Shown here: positions 1-5,926 of the stretch, in pieces
How the letters are laid out: the number at the start of each line of letters is the position of its first letter
Position numbering within the stretch: the stretch's first letter is position 1
DNA from: Chloroflexota bacterium
GTDB taxonomy: Bacteria > Chloroflexota > Dehalococcoidia > Lucifugimonadales > Australimonadaceae
Length of the DNA stretch: 6,372 nucleotides
Assembly (NCBI GenBank): GCA_027625205.1
Contig: JAQBVZ010000044.1
Location: 1 to 6,372, forward strand
Reading direction: 5' to 3'
Notes under the pieces: model-generated
Told to the model about the DNA's origin: nothing
The model's input: only the letters and a program-made list of their open reading frames with translations
Databases searched by the model: none
Position numbers and translations under genes: made by a program

Positions 1-1191
1 CCGGCGGGCTATCTCATTGTGGGCTCTCTCGCCCATGCGCTGGGCTTTGGCGGGGGAGTCGAGAAGGGAGATGACTGCCTCTGCCTGTTCCAGTGGCGTG
101 TCCGCAAGGAGGCCGATGCGTCCATGTTGGAGGGTAGCCTCAGCTACGGAACTGTGACCTCCCACAATGGGTTTGCTCTGCCACATCTCCTCCAATAATT
201 CCATTGATATCCCGTGGGGCAGGCCCTGGTGCATGATGACCGTCGCCTCCTGCCGGAGGGAGGCCAACTCCACGTTCCCCACCTTGTCCAAGTCCGTTAG
301 TAGCAGGATGTTACCCAGCTTGGCCTGGTAGGTATTCACCATGTCCATCATATTTTGGAGGTCAGCGCTTTCAATCCCTGACAGGTTCACCAACACAAGC
401 TGGGCCTCAGGGCGATAGGCCTTAATTAACTCATAAGCGTCCATTATCTTGACTGGGTACTCTTCACGGTTGGCCCGGGAGACCTGGCAGAGGATGGGCT
501 GGTCCAAGTCAAGGCCCCGTTGGGTGAGGAGCGCTCTCCTGACCTGTTCACTCACGGGTTGAGTGCTGGCACCCAGAGGGTCCACACCTGGACGGATTAC
601 GGCCTTCACACGGTTGGGTACGGACTCTCCGGCAAACTCAGGGTAGTCAGATACGGCGGCTGCAAACCCGGCTGCGTGCCGCATGACGGTCTCCCACACA
701 TCAGGGTTGGCGCCACGGTAGTCTCTGTGGGCGTGCCATACCCATGCCCCGGCAGGCTTCTGGCCCTGTATGCGCGTAATGGTCTCATACAGGCTGATAG
801 ACGCTGTGTGGTGGACCACCACCACGTCAAAGTCCTCGTCATACAGACGGGCGTTCATTTCATTGAAGTCTTGCCATTGGACGGTGTCCTCTCGTGTCCA
901 AGGCGCGTCTGCCCTAGACATGGCTCTCCTGAGGCGGGAGTCCATCTCCTGGAACTCAACGGGCATCCGGAGCTGCTGCCACTGGGCGTTGATGCCGAGG
1001 TCCACCATCAGATGGACCGTGCTCTCAAGGACGGCGCGAACGGCGCGGTTGGCGGCTGGAGAGCATACATAGAGCACCCGTTTGCCCTGAAGAGGCTCCG
1101 CGAGCGCTCGTAGTTGGTCGACGACGGCGTCTCCGACCACTGGCCGGTAATCTTCAATGGAGCGGGGCGCAAGGGCGATGGTTCCAAACAT
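1..1191 (-). CDS. TreT-like GT-B (GT4) glycosyltransferase homologue, motif-degenerate; 3' end beyond window
   Basis: Reading the minus strand from the ATG at 1191 gives 397 codons with no stop up to the window edge. The TreT family is about 410 residues, so only the C-terminal tail is missing. The N-terminus (IALAPRSIEDYRPVVGD, residues 5-21), the VDPL stretch (203-206), QVSR (236-239), DAYELIK (251-257) and EEMWQSKPIVGG (334-345) line up with retaining GT4 trehalose synthases, which join NDP-glucose and glucose in the cytoplasm. Several functional motifs are changed: the glycine-rich GGGVAE loop is SPAANRAV (44-51); the phosphate-binding lysine of the R-x4-K motif appears to be E244; the first glutamate of the E-x7-E motif appears to be H326, with E334 kept; and VVHDP is VVHHT. 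I call the fold and family confidently, but trehalose synthesis is doubtful. A GGGA at 1198-1201 lies 6 nt before the ATG. It is divergent from the VOC gene. Confidence 0.85.
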   Translation of the reverse strand, partial: MFGTIALAPRSIEDYRPVVGDAVVDQLRALAEPLQGKRVLYVCSPAANRAVRAVLESTVHLMVDLGINAQWQQLRMPVEFQEMDSRLRRAMSRADAPWTREDTVQWQDFNEMNARLYDEDFDVVVVHHTASISLYETITRIQGQKPAGAWVWHAHRDYRGANPDVWETVMRHAAGFAAAVSDYPEFAGESVPNRVKAVIRPGVDPLGASTQPVSEQVRRALLTQRGLDLDQPILCQVSRANREEYPVKIMDAYELIKAYRPEAQLVLVNLSGIESADLQNMMDMVNTYQAKLGNILLLTDLDKVGNVELASLRQEATVIMHQGLPHGISMELLEEMWQSKPIVGGHSSVAEATLQHGRIGLLADTPLEQAEAVISLLDSPAKAQRMGERAHNEIARR

Positions 1192-1279
1192 GCGCTATCC
1201 CGTCCATCAGTCAGGAAGTCGTATTGCTGAAACCAGCGGAGGCTCTTCCCCCGGATGACAACGGCCTTCCCTTACGTTC

Positions 1280-1308
1280 ATTATGAGATTGGGCCATTGG
1301 CGGGTCAA
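1280..1308 (-). promoter_or_regulatory. Sigma-70-like promoter of the glycosyltransferase gene
   Basis: On the minus strand, TTGACC (1308-1303, five of six matches to TTGACA) is followed after exactly 17 bp by CATAAT (1285-1280, five of six matches to TATAAT). Transcription would start near 1273, giving a leader of about 80 nt before the ATG at 1191. A small imperfect palindrome, GCCATTGGC at 1293-1301, sits in the spacer and could be an operator, but it is too short to claim. The promoter call comes from consensus match and position only. Confidence 0.6.
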
Positions 1309-1331
1309 GGGAAGACCGCGCGAGAATGAGC

Positions 1332-1337
1332 GATAAT
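1332..1337 (+). promoter_or_regulatory. Possible -10 element for the VOC gene
   Basis: GATAAT lies about 55 bp upstream of the VOC start codon, in the divergent intergenic region. No convincing -35 hexamer occurs 16-18 bp upstream; the best TTG-containing hexamer, TTGGCG at 1297-1302, is 29 bp away. If real, the promoter is weak or activator-dependent. Confidence 0.22.
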
Positions 1338-1380
1338 GTCGGAGACAGCGTTGATGGAGTAAACTTTGGGCCTGCTGGTT

Positions 1381-1388
1381 GAGGAGGT
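1381..1388 (+). promoter_or_regulatory. Strong Shine-Dalgarno that fixes the VOC start
   Basis: GAGGAGGT ends 4 nt before the ATG at 1393. It is the best ribosome binding site in the window and decides for this ATG over the in-frame TTG at 1366, which would place the site inside the coding region. Confidence 0.75.
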
Positions 1389-1392
1389 CTCT

Positions 1393-2250
1393 ATGGCTAC
1401 CATAAGCTACGACCGTAAAACTCAGAACGTTGGCAATATGCTGGCTCTTGAGCACGTGAATGTGACTGTGCCTGACCAGGGTATCGCCACGTTGTTCTAC
1501 CTCATGGGCCTTGGCTTTACTCGCGACCCCTACATGACTGTGGGCGTGGACAATATGTGGGTGAACCTGGGCCGCCAGCAGTTCCACTTGCCCACGCGCC
1601 CTGATGCTCAGGTGGTGCCCGGGCACATTGGCCTTGTGGTACCAGACCTTGACGCACTACGTCAGCGTCTGCGGATAGTGGAGCCCCGGCTTACAGGCAC
1701 TGAGTTTGCCTGGTCTGACGAGGACGGCTATGTGGCGGTGACCTGTCCCTGGAGCAACCGCTTCCGGTGTTACGCTCCCGCGCCCCAGTTTGGCGAGATG
1801 GTGCTGGGCATGCCCTACGTGGAGTTTCCCGTCAGGCCAGGCACGGCGGCTGGCATTGCACGGTTCTATGAGCGAGTGATGGGCTGCCCTGCGGAGGTCA
1901 GGAACGGCGTTACCAGTGTGGAGACGGGCCGATGGCAGACGCTGCGATTTGTTGAAAGCGACGCCCCTGAACGGGCGTATGACGGCCATCACGTAGCCGT
2001 GTACCTGAGCAACTTTTCAAAGCCCTACGAGTTCTTACAGGAGAAGGGGCTTATTACTGAGGAGACGGACGCCAACCAGTACCGTTTTCAAGACCTGGTG
2101 GACCCGGAGAACGGAGAACACCTCTTCACCTTGGAGCATGAGGTCCGTAGCCTCTATCACCCCATGTACGGACGGAACCTGGTGAACCGCAATTCCGCTC
2201 AACGGCTGGGCGGCTACACCCGTGACGCTGACGTTTTCCAGAGCGCCTGA
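1393..2250 (+). CDS. Two-module VOC family protein (glyoxalase/bleomycin resistance/dioxygenase fold)
   Basis: The protein has 285 residues from ATG 1393, chosen because of the Shine-Dalgarno just upstream. It contains two vicinal-oxygen-chelate modules. Module one (about 17-130) begins LEHVNVTVPD with H21, then has a QFHLP strand (H65) and GHIGLVVPD (H78), and ends in a NRFRCYAP strand (122-129). Module two (about 140-252) begins YVEFPV, has GHHVAVYL with H199/H200, and ends DLVDPENGEH plus E248. VOC proteins bind a divalent metal through His and Glu residues and act as isomerases, lyases, dioxygenases or antibiotic-binding proteins. Here the usual Glu of module one is R125 or C126 and the usual first His of module two is Y142, so candidate ligands are split between modules (H21, H78, H200, E248). 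The substrate cannot be told. A conserved-looking tail (YHPMYGRNLVNRN) follows. It is divergent from the glycosyltransferase gene and 97 bp upstream of the MFS gene. Confidence 0.85.
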   Translation: MATISYDRKTQNVGNMLALEHVNVTVPDQGIATLFYLMGLGFTRDPYMTVGVDNMWVNLGRQQFHLPTRPDAQVVPGHIGLVVPDLDALRQRLRIVEPRLTGTEFAWSDEDGYVAVTCPWSNRFRCYAPAPQFGEMVLGMPYVEFPVRPGTAAGIARFYERVMGCPAEVRNGVTSVETGRWQTLRFVESDAPERAYDGHHVAVYLSNFSKPYEFLQEKGLITEETDANQYRFQDLVDPENGEHLFTLEHEVRSLYHPMYGRNLVNRNSAQRLGGYTRDADVFQSA

Positions 2251-2284
2251 TGCCGTACGACGTTAAGTGTGAGGCGGCCATCTC

Positions 2285-2313
2285 TTGCAGGCGACGGCCC
2301 GTTGGTTTATAAC
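2285..2313 (+). promoter_or_regulatory. Candidate promoter of the MFS gene
   Basis: TTGCAG (2285-2290) and TATAAC (2308-2313, five of six matches to TATAAT) are separated by 17 bp. Transcription would start near 2320, 28 nt before the ATG at 2348. A second -10-like GATAAT lies at 2327-2332. The -35 matches only in its TTG, so the call is moderate. No terminator separates this region from the VOC gene, so read-through is also possible. Confidence 0.4.
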
Positions 2314-2347
2314 ACGGGGGCCGCATGATAATGTTTCAGTCCCACCT

Positions 2348-3580
2348 ATGGTAAACATCAGAAAATCCATGGCTGCCGTCCAGGGCGTTGGCTCTGAACG
2401 GCTCAAGCTGCTTGGTGTCATCACCGGCGGCCATACTGTCATCCACTGGTACCAGCAGCTCTTCCCCGTGATACTGCCCACCATTGCGGAAGCTCTGGGC
2501 CTGAGCAACGTGCAGGTTGGTGTCATCAGTTCAGCGCGTCAGATGTCTAACAGCACACTGAACCTCCCCACGGGCGCCACGGCGGACAAATTCCCTCAAT
2601 GGCGTGGACGTATCTTGGCGCTTTCCTTGGTGGTTATGGGCCTGGCGTACTTCACGCTGGGAACCGCCAATCTCTACAGCGTGGTTATTGTGGGAGCCTT
2701 GCTTTCAGGGCTGGCCTCCGCTATGTGGCACCCCACGGCTCTGGGCACCCTCTCCAACACCTTCCCTGACCGGAGGGCCACCGCATTGTCCATCCATGGC
2801 ATGGGTGCGACGGTTCTGGATACTGTCACGCCTCTGGCCTTTGGCGCGCTGCTGGCCGCTTTCTATTGGCGGACCGTCCTGCAACTGCAGATCATCCTTG
2901 GCCTGTTGACGGCTCTGTTGCTATGGAGACTGTTGCGCAACTCATTTTCCGGTGAGCAGGCCAAGACGGCTCAGGGCGGGTACCTCAAGGCGTTGGGCGT
3001 CCTGGCTAAGCACCCCACCTTTATAGGCGTGGCGACCGCCAACGGTCTGATGACCATGGGCAGGCTGATAGTGCTGGCGTTCCTGCCGCTCTACCTGCAA
3101 CTTGAACTTGGGTACTCCCCTTTCGTACTGGGCGTCTATATTGCTTTGCTCCACGGGATGGGTATCCTGTCTCAGCCGGTGCTGGGTCCGTTGTCAGACA
3201 AGTTTGGCCGGAAGGCTGTGCTTGCGCCGTCCCTCATTGCCCTTGGCGTGTTGTATGCACTGCTGGACGTCGCGGCTCCGGGCATTGCCCTTGCGTTGGT
3301 GGTGACCGCCATTGGCCTCTTCTTCTACACCCTGACCAATATCACCACCGCCACTGTTATGGACGTGGCCGGCAGGCAGGTGCAGGCCTCATCCATGGGT
3401 CTGACCGGCCTCATCACGCAGATATTTGTGCTCCCAGCGCCTATCATTGCGGGACGCATGAGCGACGTTTATGGCTATGGCTCCGCATTCCTGCTGGCGG
3501 GAGCGTTTTTGGTACTGGCGGGGCTTATCCTGTTGCCCTTGCGGCTGTACAAAGGTTCCAGTTCCACAACCGCCGCGTAG
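2348..3580 (+). CDS. Major facilitator superfamily (MFS) transporter, Fsr-like
   Basis: This is a 410-residue integral membrane protein, a usual MFS length, with about twelve hydrophobic segments in two halves split by a polar loop around residues 197-213. The first helix carries GGHTVIHWYQ (27-36), like the GH-x-x-x-D/H start of fosmidomycin-resistance-type carriers. GLASAMWHP (121-129) followed by DRRATALS also fits that branch. Motif A is degenerate in the 2-3 loop (GATADKFPQWRGR, 76-88) and clear in the 8-9 loop (GPLSDKFGRK, 280-289), with a third echo AGRMSD near 368. Such proteins use the proton gradient to export drugs or metabolites; the substrate here is not shown. The start is uncertain: ATG 2348 and ATG 2369 are both plausible and neither has a Shine-Dalgarno. 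An in-frame TTG at 2285 coincides with a promoter-like -35 and is disfavoured. A fosmidomycin-resistance role should not be assumed. Confidence 0.88.
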   Translation: MVNIRKSMAAVQGVGSERLKLLGVITGGHTVIHWYQQLFPVILPTIAEALGLSNVQVGVISSARQMSNSTLNLPTGATADKFPQWRGRILALSLVVMGLAYFTLGTANLYSVVIVGALLSGLASAMWHPTALGTLSNTFPDRRATALSIHGMGATVLDTVTPLAFGALLAAFYWRTVLQLQIILGLLTALLLWRLLRNSFSGEQAKTAQGGYLKALGVLAKHPTFIGVATANGLMTMGRLIVLAFLPLYLQLELGYSPFVLGVYIALLHGMGILSQPVLGPLSDKFGRKAVLAPSLIALGVLYALLDVAAPGIALALVVTAIGLFFYTLTNITTATVMDVAGRQVQASSMGLTGLITQIFVLPAPIIAGRMSDVYGYGSAFLLAGAFLVLAGLILLPLRLYKGSSSTTAA

Positions 3581-3581
3581 A

Positions 3582-3606
3582 CGGCCCGCAGTACATACGT
3601 GGGCCG
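3582..3606 (+). other. GC-rich inverted repeat between MFS and purM
   Basis: CGGCCC (3582-3587) pairs perfectly with GGGCCG (3601-3606). A G-U and a C-G pair extend the stem inward to 8 bp, leaving a 9-nt loop. It starts one base after the MFS stop codon. No T-run follows on the plus strand, so it is not a canonical intrinsic terminator; it may act as an mRNA 3'-end stabiliser or a weak pause. Confidence 0.4.
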
Positions 3607-3654
3607 CATGTGGTGGGGTAAGATGGGAGCCTCTCAAAGGAGTAGTGACACGGC

Positions 3655-4752
3655 ATGACATCCGGCGGCGACAAATCCCTTACGTATAGTTCCACGGGCG
3701 TTGACCCGGAGGCTGCATCAGCAGGCCTCAAGGGGCTGTTGCGCTGGGTGAATGAGACTCTGACGTTCCGTGAAGGGCAGGGGGAGCCTCTGTTGCCCAA
3801 CGGGTTCTTTGCCAACGCTGTACGCTTACGGAGCGATCTCTCCCTGGTGGTTTCAACTGACGGTGTCGGTTCCAAGGCCATGGTGGCTCAAGCTGTGGGG
3901 TCTTATGAAGGCATTGGCTGGGACTGCGTGGCGGTGAACGTTAATGACGTTATTTGCACCGGCGCGGAGCCCATCACGCTGGTGGACTACATCAGTGTGG
4001 AGGAGCCAGCCCCTGACCTTCTGGAGGCCCTGGGGCACGGCCTGCGGGACGGCGCGCTCCGTGCGGGAGTGGCCATTGTGGGTGGAGAGCTCTCCCAGCA
4101 CCCCGATTCGCTGACAGGGCCTCGCCCTGGCTACGCGTTCGACATCAGCGGCACGGCCATGGGCATCCTGGACGGCCGGGAGCCCATCACGGGCAGCAGC
4201 ATAACCCCCGGAGATATCATCATTGGCATGCCCAGCAACGGCGTTCACAGCAACGGCTTAACGCTTGCAAGGCAGGCGCTGCAGACAGACCAGGAGGCGG
4301 TTAACCGCCTCCTGCCGGAGTGCGGCAAGACGGTGGGTGAAGAACTCCTACGGCCCACGCACATCTACGTCCCTGAGGTGATGGCGTTGCTGAAGGCGGG
4401 AGTTCCCGTGAAGGGGCTGGCCCACATCAGCGGCGACGGCCTCCTGAACCTGTCACGGTTGAATGCACCGGTAGGCTACGTGGTGACAGACATGCTTGAC
4501 GTGCCGCCCATCTTTTCCGTAATTCAGCGGGAAGGGAACGTGGACATAGCTGAGATGTACACGGTGTTCAACATGGGCGTTGGCTTTTGCGTGGTGGTGT
4601 CGCCAGAGCAGGTGGACACGGCCTTGGCGGCCATTCGCGGCGCGGACGGCGTGGCGCAGCCAATTGGTCACGTGGTCAGCGACCCTGAGCGGCGAGTGAC
4701 GGTCCAGCAGCATGGACTCATGGGCAGCGGCGGAAAGTTCAATCGCGCGTAA
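3655..4752 (+). CDS. purM: Phosphoribosylformylglycinamidine cyclo-ligase (AIR synthetase)
   Basis: PurM uses ATP to close the imidazole ring of formylglycinamidine ribonucleotide, giving aminoimidazole ribonucleotide, the fifth step of de novo purine synthesis in the cytoplasm. The 365-residue protein shows the AIRS N-domain signature STDGVGSKAMVAQA (67-80), then WDCVAVNVNDVICTGAEP (89-106), GGELSQHP (143-150), PSNGVHSNGLTLAR (193-206), LRPTHIYVPEV (232-242), AHISGDGLLNLSRL (256-269) and EMYTVFNMGVG (300-310). The length is slightly above the usual 340-350. GGELSQHP replaces the familiar GGETAEMP and HISGDG replaces HxTGGG; overall identity is still clear. ATG 3655 is the only ATG start available because an in-frame TGA lies at 3646-3648. 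AAGGAG at 3637-3642 is a possible but distant (12 nt) ribosome binding site. It lies 74 bp after the MFS gene and 151 bp before prs. Confidence 0.95.
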   Translation: MTSGGDKSLTYSSTGVDPEAASAGLKGLLRWVNETLTFREGQGEPLLPNGFFANAVRLRSDLSLVVSTDGVGSKAMVAQAVGSYEGIGWDCVAVNVNDVICTGAEPITLVDYISVEEPAPDLLEALGHGLRDGALRAGVAIVGGELSQHPDSLTGPRPGYAFDISGTAMGILDGREPITGSSITPGDIIIGMPSNGVHSNGLTLARQALQTDQEAVNRLLPECGKTVGEELLRPTHIYVPEVMALLKAGVPVKGLAHISGDGLLNLSRLNAPVGYVVTDMLDVPPIFSVIQREGNVDIAEMYTVFNMGVGFCVVVSPEQVDTALAAIRGADGVAQPIGHVVSDPERRVTVQQHGLMGSGGKFNRA

Positions 4753-4791
4753 GCCCGCTCCGTAGACGCCCCAACATTGTGCGCGTCCCTC

Positions 4792-4821
4792 TTGCGGTGT
4801 TCGTTGCTCTCAGGCTATGGT
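4792..4821 (+). promoter_or_regulatory. Weak candidate promoter of prs
   Basis: TTGCGG (4792-4797) and TATGGT (4816-4821, four of six matches to TATAAT) are 18 bp apart in the 151-bp gap after purM. Transcription would start near 4828, leaving about 76 nt before the prs start. The match is modest; co-transcription with purM is equally possible since no terminator is visible in the gap. Confidence 0.28.
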
Positions 4822-4892
4822 AAGAGCCGTTCCATCTGAACCGGTAACCCACACTAAGAATCTCCGTCCAGGCACCAACTTGATGCAAGAAC

Positions 4893-4897
4893 GAGGG
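4893..4897 (+). promoter_or_regulatory. Ribosome binding site deciding the prs start
   Basis: GAGGG ends 6 nt before the ATG at 4904. The in-frame ATGs at 4817 and 4883 have no comparable site, and starting there would add a leader not seen in the family. Confidence 0.6.
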
Positions 4898-4903
4898 TCT
4901 GAC

Positions 4904-5857
4904 ATGGCCGTTTATGAGGAGCTAAAGGTCTTCTCCGGGAATGCGAATCCGCAGTTGGCGGCTACTATCTGCGAATACCTTGGCATGCCGCTTGGGAACA
5001 TAGAGGTCTTCAAGTTCAGCAATGACAATACATTTGTACGCATTATGGAAAACGTCCGCCAGCGGGACGTTTTTCTGGTTCAAGGCCTGACTGCCCCCAC
5101 CAATGACCACGTAATGGAACTGCTGATCATGATTGATGCGGCCAAGCGCGCATCAGCCGGACGGGTCACGGCTGTGATCCCGTACTACGGCTACGGACGC
5201 ACGGACAAGAAGGACCAACCCAGGGTGCCTATAACCGCGCGTCTGGTGGCGGACCTGCTCACCGTGGCGGGAGCTGACCGCGTGCTGACCGTGGACCTCC
5301 ATGCAGGACAGATACAAGGTTTCTTCAACATTCCTGTGGATGAATTGTCAGCCCTCCCCATTCTTGCTGAGTATTTCACAGAGAAGAAGTTGGAGGACAT
5401 TGTGGTGGTTGCGGTGGACATTGGCATCAGCAAGCGCGCACGGGACTTTGCTGAACGCCTATCAGCGCCCCTGGCCATTATTGAGAAACGGCGCAGCGGC
5501 AATGACGGCACGAGCGAGACCCTCAACATCATTGGTGATGTTAAGGGTAAAACGGCTATCCTCATGGACGACGAGGTGGACACCGGCGGCTCTTTGCTGA
5601 ACGCGGCGGATGCTCTTAAGGAGCAGGGCGTGAAAGAGGTGTACGCTTGTTGTACGCACCCAGTGTTCTCCAAGAACGCCGTTGAGCGCATCAGCAGCAG
5701 CCCGTCACTCAAAGAGTTGGTGGTAACCGACACGATTGCTGTTGACGTGACCAAACGGGACGGCAAAATCACGGTTATCTCTGTGGCAGGCCTGCTTGGA
5801 GAGGCCATCCACCGTATCCACAACGGGCTCTCCGTAGGGGCCATGTTCGTAGACTAG
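4904..5857 (+). CDS. prs: Ribose-phosphate diphosphokinase (PRPP synthetase)
   Basis: Prs transfers diphosphate from ATP to ribose 5-phosphate, making PRPP for purine, pyrimidine, histidine, tryptophan and NAD synthesis. The 317-residue product from ATG 4904 has normal family length. It begins with the FSGNANPQLA strand (10-19). It contains AVIPYYGYGRTDKKD (90-104), GADRVLTVDLHAGQIQGFF (123-141, catalytic-type H133), the flexible-loop region K195-R197, and the PRPP-binding loop DDEVDTGGS (222-230). The nucleotide-binding strand normally reading F-x-D/N-G-E is FSNDNTFVR (38-46), and the usual DVGGVKRA is DIGISKRA (172-179). Both mark a divergent Prs clade that I associate with Chloroflexota and relatives. 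The start was chosen on the Shine-Dalgarno and the family N-terminus. The purM neighbour uses a pathway that starts from PRPP. Confidence 0.95.
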   Translation: MAVYEELKVFSGNANPQLAATICEYLGMPLGNIEVFKFSNDNTFVRIMENVRQRDVFLVQGLTAPTNDHVMELLIMIDAAKRASAGRVTAVIPYYGYGRTDKKDQPRVPITARLVADLLTVAGADRVLTVDLHAGQIQGFFNIPVDELSALPILAEYFTEKKLEDIVVVAVDIGISKRARDFAERLSAPLAIIEKRRSGNDGTSETLNIIGDVKGKTAILMDDEVDTGGSLLNAADALKEQGVKEVYACCTHPVFSKNAVERISSSPSLKELVVTDTIAVDVTKRDGKITVISVAGLLGEAIHRIHNGLSVGAMFVD

Positions 5858-5926
5858 GGTCCGTACGGTTCCATCCGCCCATCTCCTCATGTTTGCCAAG
5901 CCCACCAATTTCCAGATGATGTCACT

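Noticed and set aside
520..1113. Plus-strand open frame of 197 codons
   Set aside because: It lies antisense within the glycosyltransferase gene, whose minus-strand frame has clear family motifs; the plus-strand translation looks like no protein family.
1366..1392. In-frame TTG start extending the VOC protein by nine residues
   Set aside because: The extension would cover the strong Shine-Dalgarno that serves ATG 1393.
1207..1626. Minus-strand open frame of 139 codons overlapping the VOC start
   Set aside because: It is a His-rich antisense shadow of the VOC gene and covers the promoter region of the true minus-strand gene.
4817..4903. In-frame upstream ATG giving a 29-residue N-terminal extension of Prs
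   Set aside because: It has no ribosome binding site, the family starts at the later Met, and the site overlaps a possible -10 element.
5191..5844. Long minus-strand open frame of 217 codons
   Set aside because: It is antisense to prs; the Ser/Arg/Thr-rich composition is typical of a shadow of a GC-rich gene.
5861..5868. CCGTACGG perfect palindrome after prs, considered as a terminator or operator
   Set aside because: It is only 8 bp with no loop and no T-run, and short palindromes of this size occur by chance.
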